Source: Anaeramoeba flamelloides (taxonomy: Eukaryota; Metamonada; Anaeramoebidae). Taken from it: a DNA stretch of 64,000 bases. The position numbers and the translations under genes are program-made. The notes below the pieces were generated by a model. It was not told the origin of the DNA and did not search any database. It worked only from the letters and a program-made list of their open reading frames with translations. Positions 1 through 11,000 of this stretch are shown here, piece after piece (position 1 is the stretch's first letter; each line of letters begins with the position of its first letter). The stretch covers positions 4,774,001 through 4,838,000 of the forward strand of contig JANTQA010000023.1 in the NCBI GenBank assembly GCA_027625915.1, given 5' to 3'.

Positions 1-429
1 ACTTCTTTGGTTTTGAACACATTTCAGTCAAATTAAAATTTTCCAAAAAAAAAAAAAAAAATCATTTTTACACTTGCAAAATATAAAACTTTAAATAAAA
101 ATTTAAATAATTTTCGAGAAAGACTTAATAATAAATCACTCTGGGGAGAAAGGCCAAGAATATTTAAAAAATATTGGGTATAATAATAATATCAATAAAT
201 AGCTGTACAATAGAGTGTCGTCAAGTGCTTAGCTTTTTTTTTTTAAGTTTCAAAAATTTTCTGTTTATTTCTGAAATAAAAAAAAAACAAACGACAAAAA
301 ATATTTAAAATGGATAGGCTCAACTTCCATTTTAAAATTAAGAAATTTCACAAATTATCTAAACAGATATTCTTATGTCTATGATAAAAATAAATTAAAA
401 ACAAAATTCTACAACTTATGTAAAATTCA

Positions 430-750
430 TTCTAATCTGGAAATAATAGAAGATATCGATCATTTTCTTTGGGGCTCGTGCCGTAGAGTGCCTGGGTTTT
501 CTTGAGGTTTTCTATTTATTTGTTAAGTGTTATAGGTTTTTTTGAGGTTTTCTATTTTATTTGGAAAAAAATCATAGATTTTACTCAATTCTTTTAAAAT
601 CTGGAAAAGCTAACGGAGGTTTTTTTTTTAATTTCCCGAAAAGCTAACGGTGGGTTTCTTGAGTTTTCTGTTTTATTCCGAAAAACTATTGAATTTTCGG
701 ATAAAACAAAAAACCTAACAGATGTAAGAGGCAATTAATTCCCACTCCTC
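430..750 (+). repeat. Dispersed repeat family C, partial copy
   Basis: This segment shares with 13690-14290, 19930-20720 and 44160-44940 the phrase around GCCGTAGAGTGCCTAGG, then T-rich blocks reading AGGTTTTTTTGAGG and their inverted forms AAAACCTAACGG. It lacks the 5' part seen in the other copies. No protein is encoded. Confidence 0.55.
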
Positions 751-770
751 GAAAATAAAAAAAAAAAATA

Positions 771-967
771 CAGTCAGTTCTGCTTCTAAGACACAAACTT
801 TCAATGAAAATTATGGCACAAAAAAAATTCCAAATTAAGGCACAAAAATTCGAAATTAAAGTAAAATAATTTGTGTAAAAAGAAATTTCAAATTTTGTGC
901 TTTAATTTGAGATTTTTTTGTGCCATAATTTTGTTGCAAGTTTGTGCCTTAAAAGTGAAACTGGCTG
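771..967. mobile_element. TA-flanked miniature inverted-repeat element (family D, copy 1)
   Basis: This is a 197-bp near-palindrome. The left end reads CAGTCAGTTCTGCTTCTAAG and the right end is its imperfect complement, AAAGTGAAACTGGCTG. Both ends are flanked by TA (769-770 and 968-969), the target duplication of Tc1/mariner-type elements. The CAGTCAGT-like terminus also fits that superfamily. It has no ORF, so it is a non-autonomous MITE. Copy 2 is at 18523-18721, with partial copies at 23773-23903 and 25570-25700. Confidence 0.8.
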
Positions 968-1914
968 TAAATAAAAGAAGCAGAAATTTTAATAGAAACA
1001 ACAAACACCCCCAAGCATATTGGTTTTAAAAAAACAAATGGACACAAGAAAAGGATCAAGAATTCAAGCTTCAGAGAGAGTTTTATTCGGCTTGAATCAG
1101 CAAGTATTTATAAACTCTAGATCTTATAATTTTCCAGTCAGAAGCCTAATCTTGGTGGTTTGAAATTAGTAACTTTAAGAGGTATCAAATGAAGTAAATT
1201 TCTTAATAAACAAGTGGAATGGGACTCGAAAAATGTTATTAAATAAAAAGGCTTTTTCTTTGATTTTCTAAATTTTTTTTTATTTTTTTTGTTGAATTAT
1301 TTTTAGGTCTCGACAAATAACAGAACTTATTCTGCACTGTTCTCAAGACTCTCATATTATACTAAACCTTTACAAAATAACAACGAAATTTCACTCAATA
1401 CGCTTGCTATGAACTTTCTTGGGTTATTTTCCATCACAACGATCTCTTAAATAACTGGCTATTTTGTTGCTATTAAGTACGATAAAATGGAGACTATTTT
1501 ATCAAACAGATTAGAATAACTCTTTTCATTACAAGACCACCAAATCTTTTTTCCAGTTTTAAGCACACAATCCTTCAAGCAAGTGAGAACAAAGTTTCAA
1601 ACGCTTTCAAAAATTTCGGGCTGACTTAAAGGAAAGAAAAAAGTTTCACAAGTAGAACGGGACGCTCTAGTTTTTTCTTTTGTAAATTAAAAAAACTAAT
1701 ACCAAGATCCAAAGACACAAAAAAAAAATAACCAGCAACTTTCAACACAAAAACTTAACACAGAACAAGAAGGAATTTTTCTTTGTCTGTTTTTTCAAAT
1801 GATAATAAACGTTTTGAAATTTGGTAAAGAATCGTTTTTTAAAAGAAGAAAACAAAGAAAAAAAGAAAAGAAAAGAAAAAGAATAGCTTCTTAAAAGATC
1901 AAGAAATATATTAC

Positions 1915-2172
1915 ATTTCCAGGTATGTAAATCAATTGTTGTCCGAGCTTTTCAAGTTGTGTTATAAGTTTTTTGGTTGTATTTTCTGCAATTTTCAGTT
2001 CCTCTTCTGTTGCTTCTTGTGGCTTTGGGATTGTTACAAAATCACCACCAAACAAAATAAGATCATAATTTTTTGTTTTGCTTGTGACATATTTCGTAAC
2101 TGTATCTAAATTGTCAAAGTTTTCATGAATATCACTCACAAAAAGTATATTTATTTCATTAGTTTTATTCAT
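1915..2172 (-). CDS. Calcineurin-like metallophosphoesterase, first exon only
   Basis: Eighty-six codons from an ATG at 2172 show the N-terminal half of a metallophosphoesterase fold: motif I as SDIHEN (D-x-H, residues 14-19), motif II as FGGD near residues 41-44, and the start of motif III as IPGN at residues 83-86. These motifs carry the ligands of the dinuclear metal centre. The open frame breaks right after GN at a GTAATA donor (1914 downwards), exactly where the expected His-Asp/Glu would follow, so this is an exon and not a whole gene. Motif III His and motifs IV and V (GHxH) were not found between 1 and 1914. Other introns here are 3.5-5.7 kb, so the remainder may lie left of the window; a truncated gene is the alternative. 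Substrate cannot be inferred. Confidence 0.7.
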
Positions 2173-3170
2173 TTTTGGTTGAAATTAAAAAAAAATGAGA
2201 TATGGTAAATATTGCTTGAGAAGCTCACTACGAAAAATCTCATTGCTTTTAAAAGCTTATTACTTTGAAACACAGTTCGACTTTAAAATTGTTGGAAAAG
2301 TTTGAAAATTGTCGGCAAGTGTTTGAAAGTTTGAAAAGACTGCAAGTTTGTTAAAAGTGATGAGATTTTTTGTAGTGAAAAGTTAGATAGTGTTTCTATT
2401 AATTTTGAATAGAAATTAGAATCCAAGAGTTATAAACTTTTTTCAAAGAAAGAATAATATTATCTCTTGATTATTTCATTGTTTTTTATGACACTTTTTC
2501 AGTTTAAGGTCTTGTTGTCAAAATATCCGGTGCAGGATAAGTTAAAAAATTTCAAAATAAAAGCGTTCTTTTTTTGTTATTTCAGACCGAAACATTAACC
2601 GATCAAAAAAAGGATAATAAGTAATAAGCAAAATGATAGTAACTTTTAAAAAGTTCCTCCCTTAAAATGAAATTCCAACAAAAAAGTTTACATTCAAATT
2701 GAAAATTAATCTTTAAAAATTAACATAATTTTTTAGGCAATTTAAAGCAAAAAGAAAAAAAAGTCAAAAAAACTGAGAAAAATATGGAAAATTTTCAACT
2801 AATTGCATTAATGATTTAAATTTTACTTAAAATATCAAGGTTCTGACTTCTAAAATTGATTTATAGTCAGGTATATTATTGAAAAAATCAATTCGATGTT
2901 GTATTGAAACTAGAAGGAAAAAAAAAAAAAGCTTGGATTATTTTTGACTATATAATATAAAAGCTTTCAAGAATTTATGTAATTAAATGGTTTTAAAAGA
3001 TAAGTAATAATTTTATATTTATAAAAATTTTTAGAGTTAATTCTTATTTTATTTGATAGGAATTATTTTTAGAATACTTTTATGGAATGATCCAGAGTGT
3101 CAATAATACCAAGTTTTTTTTTGGATTTTAACTGTCGTTTTCCAAATTTTGTATTTTTAACTGTTGTTAA

Positions 3171-4105
3171 GGGACTAGTCTATATTAAATTTTTTTAGGT
3201 TAATTTAATAGAGATTTAGAATTTTTTTTGCCAATGACTTAGATTTAAAATCAAAGTGAAAAAATTCTTAGTATATTAATGAAATCTTGCTAAATGACAT
3301 ACATTAAATTTAGTTATTGTTTTTATAGAAATAAAAAAATTTTTTGCATTTTTTTCACTTTTTTGAAAGTTGCTCTTTTTCAACTTTTCGCAAAAATACA
3401 AAAAATAAAAAAAAATATGAACAAGAAAGCAAAACCTTGTTATGTTTGTGGAAGACCTACAAAAAATAGTTTGAAAAATAAACCTGAAAGGGTTTTTTTG
3501 GATTTGCATGAAAACATAGTTTGATTCGAAAAAAATATACAATATATGCTTTACTCTTAATAAAAGATTTTCTTTCTATTCTTGTACCATTCTTTTTTTT
3601 CATGAATCTACTTTTTGAGTTTACACTCTTTTGTTTTTGTTGAATTTGAAGTTTTTTTAAGTGTTCCCAAATTACCATCCCAAAAGTTTTTGTCAGAGTC
3701 AAAAAAAATCAAAGAAAAGAATAAGAACTATTTTTTAAAAAAGTAATTATTGATAAAACAAATTGGGTTCTTTATACATTCAAGTTGGATAAATAGAAGT
3801 GAAAAAGAAAATATTCACCAGTTATAAATTATTTTTTCGTTTTTAAAAATGAGAATAAATATTATTTTTGAGAAAATAATTAAATCCAAAATTAATCAAA
3901 AAATTCTCATCCGTTTAAGATCTCTTTTAAAAAAAATTTTTTTAAAAGTCACTTTTTTTGGCAGAATTGTAAAATTTTAAAAAAACAAGAAATAAAAGTT
4001 CTAACATTGAAAAAACCCGTCTATTTTCAATTTTAAACATATTTCAAGATAAGGATTCCTTATTTAGTTATTGGACAAAAAAAAAAAATTAATATAGATA
4101 GTCCC
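3171..4105. mobile_element. TTAA-flanked element, long copy (family E)
   Basis: Terminal repeats GGGACTAGTC at the left and its near-complement GATAGTCCC at the right are flanked on both sides by TTAA (3167-3170 and 4106-4109), the target duplication typical of piggyBac-type transposons. Its outer roughly 85 bp on each side match the two halves of the 174-bp element at 23904-24077. The 935-bp copy therefore looks like a longer relative of that miniature. The 760-bp interior has only short frames and no transposase I can recognise, so it is non-autonomous. Confidence 0.75.
3417..3524 (+). CDS. Short Cys-containing frame inside TTAA element
   Basis: An ATG-initiated frame of 35 codons (a longer frame in phase begins near 3294) contains a CYVCGRPTKNS stretch with a CxxC pair. 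piggyBac transposases end in a Cys-rich zinc-binding region, and this lies inside a TTAA-flanked element, so a remnant of such a C-terminus is conceivable. The match is too short to prove it. It may equally be chance coding in T/A-rich DNA. Confidence 0.15.
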   Translation: MNKKAKPCYVCGRPTKNSLKNKPERVFLDLHENIV

Positions 4106-4144
4106 TTAATTTTTGAAATAAAAAAAGAATTTTTGAAATTTTCC

Positions 4145-4640
4145 TAAAACCATTTTCTTGTCAATGTGGGCCTAGGCGTTATAGAGTGAATTACCTTCGT
4201 TTAAAGGGTTTGCAACATATTAGAAGAAATAAATTTAATTTTGGAAATTTCAAAATTTATATCAGTTTTTCTCTTTTTTTTTCTTTTTTTAATTTTTTTT
4301 TTATACCTAACTCATTTGCAAATTTTTTTTTTAGTGCAAGATAGATAACTGACTTGTTAAAAACTTGTTAATTTAAGGTTACTAAAATAGTAAAAATGAT
4401 TGTGGAGAAATCATATTTGTTTCAATTTGGATTTTTATTTTATCTTCCATTGAAGATCAAAATGGATATTTGTTGTTTATCTCAAATATCACTTTAAGAA
4501 TTTGAGTTTTTCAATTTTTAAGTAATTTTTTTGATTTTTTGGTTTTAATCATCTGGGCATCAACTATTCTTTTTTTGTATATTATTCTTCTAAATTCTTA
4601 TTTGTTCTTTAAAGGTCAATTATAAAAAATATTTGATATT
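4145..4640 (+). repeat. Dispersed repeat family I, copy 1
   Basis: This segment matches 30855-31320 in reverse orientation. Shared phrases include TGAATTAC followed by a GTTTAAAGGGT-like block, CTAACTCATTTGCAAA, GAGAAATCATATTTGTTTC, and TTATTTGTTCTTTAAAGGTC. No coding sequence is visible. The second copy sits in intron 2 of the receptor kinase gene. Confidence 0.65.
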
Positions 4641-5199
4641 TGAAAAAAATGCTGGGTCACTTTGACTGAATAAAAGTTTATTTCTGACATTAAAAAAAAA
4701 AAATAATTGTACTTTTCTCAAAGTTTCCTTTTTTATTTTGAAAATCTATTATTTTTCTAAATAAACATAAAAATCCAGATAGAATTTGTTTGGTTTTCCA
4801 CAATTCAAAAGAAATGAATATAATCTCCTATTTTACTCAATTATTTTAAATTCTGGAAAAGCTAGGCACTTGACATCACTACTGTTTGTAAATATTTCCC
4901 TGTATCAAAATTATTTTCAAATAATTATCACCATTTCCAATTAGTACTGTTTTTAATTGATCATTTAGTAATTATCTAACCCTTTTCCGTATTACTTAAT
5001 GTTTAGTATTTCCGATTGATATTTTTATTTTCATTTTTTAAAGAAAGAGAGAGAAGATTTATTAATTCATCAAAACATAGGATTTTGTAATTTTTGAATT
5101 AATTTAAATTATCTTTTAGTAAATGTGATCCCTACGGAATCAATTTACATTCTCTTTTATAAATAATTCTAGGGGTGTGACTATTAATTAACTTGGAAT

Positions 5200-5230
<31 letters not shown>

Positions 5231-5280
5231 GCTCAAGTAACAATATTTTTGATATTAAACTCTTTTTCAAAAATTATTTC

Positions 5281-5850
5281 ACACCTGAAATAATAAATTG
5301 AAAAAAAAAAAAAATATCCTTTAGTATTCAAGAACAATTAATAACTAAATCTGATTTGTAATTCACTTGTAATTCATTTTAAATCTATAAAAACCCGATA
5401 TATTAAAAATAAAAAAAAAATAAAACCAAAAACTAAAAAAAAGTGAGTAACAATTTTTGAAAAGAGCATTACGGATTTTTTATTACTGAACTTTCCCTGA
5501 AAAAAAGTTGAACAACAAGATTTTTTATGAATAATTAAATCCATTTTCAAAGACATTACATAGCCGAAATTTTCTTAGTGATTATTGGTCTTTTTGAAGA
5601 TCTCTTTTTTTTTACACATGATCTGTATAAAAAAAGAAAAAAAAGAAAAAGAAAAAGAAAAAGTTGAAAAAGCAAAACTGTAATTTGCAAAAATAGAACA
5701 AATGATTCTGATCCAAAAATTTGAAAAGATTTTTTGTAAAAAATACTAGAATAAACCCATCCAAACAACTCCAATAACATTATAAAGTGAGTTAAAATTT
5801 TTGAAAAATAGATTAGTTTCTGGAAAGCTAAATATTCCGAATCCATATAA
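5281..5850 (+). repeat. Dispersed repeat family A, copy 1
   Basis: The copy starts near CACCTGAAATAATAAATTG and continues through ATTCACTTGTAATTCATT, TTTTTTATTACTGAACTTTC and TGATTCTGATCCAAAAATTT to an end near GTGAGTTAAAATTTTTGA. The same order recurs at 40464-41022 and, reversed, at 59275-59835. A short 3' fragment is reversed at 37421-37545. The ends of copy 2 form short inverted repeats (TTTTGACTC / GAGTTAAAA), suggesting a non-autonomous DNA element. The two frames on the minus strand inside it are chance ORFs. Confidence 0.7.
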
Positions 5851-6658
5851 TATTTGAAAATGGAAAATTGCCTTCAGAACTGGATTTTTAATCTTTACAA
5901 AATTATTTCGATGATTAAAACTCTAATAGACTGATTGTATATTTTTAAAAAATTTTTCTATATTAAAATTTAAGTGAGGTTTTTTCTCTAACTAAAAGCT
6001 GAGTTATTATTTTCTTTTGGTATTAACATATTTTTTTTTGTTTTATAATAATTTTAATTCCTACCAGAGCATGATATTATATATAACCAATAGTACCCAA
6101 TTTAATCGTAATTATTTGAATAAAATTTGTAATTTTACCTGTTATGGTAAGATTCTGGGATATAAAATTGGTAAATAATTATTATAAAATGAAAATTTTA
6201 TTAACTATAAATTGATTAACCCTTATAAAAAAATTACTGTAAAGTATTTTTGAAAATTTTATTTTTTTTTCAGAGTTTTTGTTATTTCATTATTTTTTAA
6301 AAGAAATTTATATCAAAGTAAATATTCTTTAATTTGTATTTTTTTAAAATATTTTATTCGAAATATGGTAATCTCCTGCTTTTAAATAATTCTAGCACAT
6401 TTTTCGAGTATGGTGTTTATCTGATTAGATTTTCATACAATATTACCAAATTTTTGATTAAAAAAATTATTCATTGCTACATATATTTTAATAGAATATA
6501 TATTATTTGCTTTGTTGAAATATTTCCATTTATTAGCATATTTCTTGAATTTTAGATTTCTTGTGGTAAAAAAAGAAATAAATTAAATTTAAAAAAATAA
6601 TATGGAAGAAAAGAACTATTACTTTTTTATAAAATTAAACTATTGTTTTTTATTAATT

Positions 6659-6779
6659 GTATTCGGCCATACCCAATTTAATAATCCTGGACACATTCCG
6701 AACCCAGAAGATCAACGAATTGAGGGCTAAGCTAGTTAGTGAGATGGGGAACCTCTCGCGAACACTTGGTGCTGAATAC
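6659..6779 (+). rRNA. 5S ribosomal RNA (copy 1)
   Basis: The 121-nt segment begins GTATTCGGCCATACC and ends GGTGCTGAATAC, so the 5' GTATTC pairs with the 3' GAATAC as helix I. It carries the conserved 5S landmarks CGGCCATACC, CCGAACCCAGAAGATCAA (loop A to C region), GGCTAAGCTAGTTAGT (internal promoter region) and a GATGGGGAACC block with the final CTTGGTGCTG. Length matches eukaryotic 5S. It stands alone in repeat-rich DNA, with no tandem 5S array and no other rRNA nearby. A T6 run follows at once. It differs from copy 2 at two positions (nt 69 C and nt 91 G here). Confidence 0.93.
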
Positions 6780-6785
6780 TTTTTT
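6780..6785 (+). terminator. Pol III T-run terminator of 5S copy 1
   Basis: Six T residues directly follow the 3' end of the 5S sequence, with a further T10 stretch just beyond. This is the normal RNA polymerase III stop signal. Confidence 0.75.
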
Positions 6786-8005
6786 CTTTTTTTTTAATAA
6801 AAATCCTCATAAAAATAACAAATTCTGAAAATAAAAAATTTTTTGTTAATTAAAGTTATAATCTATTAATATAAAAAGTAAAATTTTAATATTCAGTATT
6901 TAACACAATAAATATTTATTTTTTGTATCAAAAGAAATTAAAAAAGAATAAAAAAAAAATAAATTAAAAATTGAGTAATTTATTATGAAATTTGGTTTAT
7001 TTGCTTAAAAACAAAGTCTTTTTGTTCTTATTGATTTGTTATATAATAAATACTAATAAATTAATAATTTACTATTAATTATCAGTAACTGATGTGGTAT
7101 ATATGATCAATCAACAAAAAAATAAAAATAGTTTTTTTTCGAGTTTTCAGAGGAAATAAAATTTTAAATTTTAATTTTTAGGTTATTACACAATTTGTAA
7201 TCTGTTTTTTTTATCTTTTATCAATGAATATAACTATTCATTTTAATGTAAAAAAATAAAATAAATTTTTGTGGTTATCTCAACAGTTACATTAAAAAAA
7301 AATTTTTTCGTTTATTTTTTGTTTTACATTTTATTCTACAACAAGACACATACTATAAAATCTTTTATCTTCATTGGTTTAATGGCTGTTGTATTCAAAA
7401 TTTATATTTTTACATACTCATCTTTAAATAATAAATGATCTCTTAGGGAATATGCGAATTACACAAATAAATGTTTAAAATCAAAAGTATATCGTTTATA
7501 GAATTATTTAAATCAAACGAGTTTATATTGTTAAAAAGGACAGCTTATTTTTATTTTTTTTGAGTAATTTGTAAAATAATTATTTTAAAATGATACTTTA
7601 ATAATAATTTTTAGAATCTATATTTTGTAAATCAGAAAAAAAAAATCTTTAATACTAAATTTAAAAAAATAGAAAATTTTTTTTTTATTAAATTAATTAT
7701 ACAACTGAGATCTTGTTTTTTTTTTAAATAAGAACTATTTTAAGAAATTTTTTTAATAGGATTTACTAAAAAAGAAATTATTACAAGATAATTAAATTAA
7801 AAAAATAACTTATTAAAATTGTTACAAAAATTGGTAAATTAATTAAATAATCAAATATTAAAACAAATTAATATTTTTTTCATTCAATTTCCATTTCCTT
7901 TTTCGAATCAATATTATTCTTATTATTGTGGTCAATTATTTTCGTAAAAGTATTTATTTTTTTGATTGTATGTTTTTTAAAACTTTTATGAAGTCTAACA
8001 CTTAT
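6786..8005. other. Intergenic between 5S copy 1 and the RBR gene
   Basis: This is very AT-rich sequence with A/T homopolymers and no supported gene, repeat family or RNA. The 3' end of the RBR gene (minus strand) lies at 8006. Confidence 0.5.
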
Positions 8006-11000
8006 TTATTTTTCTTCTTCTTCTTCTTCTTCTTCTTGGTTAGATTTTTCCTTTTCTTTTTCCTTTTTCATTTCCTTTCCCTTTTCTTTTCCAATTTTAA
8101 TTTTTTTTAATTTTTTATTATTTATCAACTCTTTTTCTTTTTTTTCATTTTTAATTTTCTTTTTCTTCCCTTTTTCCTCACTATTTTCCACTTCCACTTC
8201 CTTTTCAAATTCATTATCGTCATCACTAATTATTTTTTCATTTTTTCTATTTTCTGTTTCCTTTCCCTTTTCTTTCTCATTTTCCATTTCCATTTCCATT
8301 CCCTTTACCATTCCCTTTTCTTTTCCAATTTTCTTTTTTTTTAATTTTTTATTATTTATCAACTCTTTTTCTTTTTTCCCTTTCTTTTTCTTCTTTTTCT
8401 CCCCCCTTTCCTCTCTATTTTCCTTTTCCTTTTCCTTTTCATTTTCATTATCACTATCACTATCACTATCACTAATTTTTTTTCCCTTTAGGTTGCTTTT
8501 TTTTTCTTTAAAAGTTTTTTTCTTTTTTTTCTTTTTTTTATTATTTATCAACCCTTTTTCTTTTTTTTCTTTCTTGATTTTCTTCTTTTTATTCCCCCTT
8601 TTTTTCTTCTTCTTCCCCTTTTTATTTTTATTTTCCTTTTCCTTTCCCTTCTCGTTTTCTAATTTCTTTTTCAATTTTTTCATCTTTTTTTTTGCTTCTT
8701 TCTTAGCCTTTTGTACACGTCTTATGTCTTCCTCTTGAGTTGTCCATAACCTACATTTCTCGCCAGTTTTTGAAAAATGCTTATATTTTTCCTTATTTAT
8801 ACTCTTTTGGCAAAGATAACACATGATTTCACCACAATTTGAACAAACAATTTTATTGCATCCTTGGGTTTTGTAGTACATTTGATTACAGTTATTGCAT
8901 GTTCTTAATAAAGCCTTTGTCATTTCTTCTTCAATAAACAATCTTTCAGTGTCAACTTTCTTCCCTTTCTTAAATTCCTCACAGGTTTTCCCGGGGTGTG
9001 CCCTTTCGTTGCACAGCAAGCATGTTTTTGATAAACACCTTGGGTTTTTACATTCCAAAATTTGTGTTTCTTGTATATCTTCAATTATTACTGCATAATC
9101 GCAATTGGGGCATTTTCTCAAGTTTTCAATTTTAGCTTGGCTTATTTCAGATTCTTGGACGAGTCTTTCAAAAAGATCCCAGGTTTTTTCGGGAACTGCC
9201 TTTTGGATCATGTTTAAGGAAAACCCAAAATCGCATTTTTCAACACCGGGACATCTAATTTCCTTTTTCCTTGCACCAATGGCATATTTGACTAGATTGT
9301 GCAAGCAATCCACACAAAATAAATGGCCAGCTTTACAACTTACCATTTTTTCAAAGGGCACCTTTGCATAACAACACATACAATCTATTTTACAGCCACT
9401 TTGTTCATATTCATCCTCATTAATTTTTTCTGCCAATTCTAAATCAATCTTTTCAATTTTTCTCCTTTCCTCATCTTTTACAAATCTGGTTTCAATTATT
9501 AGTCTTTCACTTGTTAAGCTAATTTCACTATTCTTACGGGTAAACAGATTTGAAAAAAAATTATTATTCTTTTCTGGCTCCTTGACCAATTTTAAGTCCT
9601 TGTATGTGGGCGCGTATCTGAAACCGTGGTTTCTTAATTCCCGTTTAATTAAAGTTGTGGACAATTTTGAAAATTCTTGCAATAATACTGATAATGCCTC
9701 CTTTTGGTAAATTTTGTCAACGGGGTCTTTGTTTTCAAACCAATTAACATCTTTGTATTTCGGGTTCATGAGTAATACTTCATTTTTGTTTTTTTGTTGC
9801 TTTGGATATTCTTTCAAATTCATTATTTTATTCACAATTACATTATATCCTGTTTTTGGATCCCTTATTTTATTTTTTTTATTCTTTAACTTTTTTTGAT
9901 TTAATTCTATTTCAAATCTTTCTTCAAATGATTCTTCCGGTAAATCTAAATCTTTACAAATTAAATTATAAAGGTATTGGTGCTTGATATCTGGGAAAAT
10001 TTCTAAAATTTGATAAAATAATTGTTGGACTGTAAATTCTCCAATCTTGGCCTTTGTTTTTAAATCTTCATCTTCATCGTTTTCATTTTCATTTTCTTTT
10101 TCTTCTTCTTCTTCTTCTTCTTCTTCATGTTCTTTTTCGTTTTCGTTTTCGTTTTCTTTTTTAGTTTCGGTTTCAGTTTTTATTGCTATTTCTTTTTTCA
10201 TTTCTTTTTCTATTTCTTTCCCCTTTTCTATTTCGATTTCTTTTTCCTTTTCTATCTCTTTTTCTTCTAAGGTGTTGTTTTTATTTTTTGAAAGAAAATT
10301 TTCAGTTAGGAATTTAATTACTTTTTGGACAGCTTCCCTATTTTAATAAAATTAGAAAAATTCAAAATATTATATTTTTTTTTATTAAGAGAAATAAATT
10401 TTAGTTCGTTTTATTTTTTTAAAATGTTTTAATCCTTGAACTAAAAAAAAAAATTCTTGAAAGAACACAAATAACAATTTATTTTTTGAATTTATGAATG
10501 TTTTCTTGGTTTTTGGTTTTAATTGAAAATTATCTCTTAAAGATCTTTAAATTTCTTAAAATCGTATTAGACTACCAAAACTAAAAATGAAAAAAGTTAT
10601 TTTTTTTCCTTTTTCCCCTGGCCAAATCTTCTTTATATTGGAAAGAAGAGTTACAAAGGAAAAAGATCAAGTGGTTATTTGCTAATTCTACTGACACTGA
10701 AACACAAAAGTATGAGTAACTTGAAAATAAAAAACGAAAAATCAAAAGCGAAAAAAAAATGATCAATGGTTTTAAGCAAATAAGATCAAAAAAAAAAAGA
10801 AATTATCACAACTTGAACAACTATCCCCAAGTGAACATTCATGATCAATTATCAAATTATTAAATCAATCAAAAGCATCATGGATATGATTTTTGAGTGT
10901 TCTTAATTAAAGAGATAGCATTGGTTTGTTTTTTTCGATTTTTTAACAATTGCTTCTTATAATCCCTTTTTAAATTTTTTCTTTTTTATTTTTCTTTTTT

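Larger units (their letters stand above)
1..1914. other. Repeat-rich flank or intron, no gene seen
   Basis: I see no convincing coding sequence here. The stretch holds a partial copy of repeat family C (about 430-750, with the recurring phrase GTGCCGTAGAGTGCCT) and a complete TA-flanked miniature element (771-967). The phosphoesterase exon at 1915-2172 on the minus strand needs a downstream exon starting with the His of a GNH motif. I found no acceptor followed by such a codon, so this stretch may be the 5' part of a large intron that runs off the left edge. Confidence 0.5.
2173..6658. other. Intergenic, repeat-rich
   Basis: This is AT-rich DNA without a supported gene. It holds a partial match (about 2700-2925) to the foldback element at 53034-54136, the TTAA element 3171-4105, repeat family I (4145-4640), a family C fragment near 4800-4890, a T28 tract near 5203-5230, and repeat family A copy 1 (5281-5850). 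Confidence 0.6.

Noticed and set aside
5374-5846. Minus-strand ORFs of 60 and 96 codons
   Set aside because: They lie inside repeat family A and are not preserved in its other copies.
10047-10346. Ser/Phe-rich plus-strand ORFs opposite the RBR and other genes (also 8493-8738, 16166-16516, 39386-39883)
   Set aside because: They are antisense readings of Glu/Lys/Asn codon tracts (TTC, TTT repeats) of real minus-strand genes.
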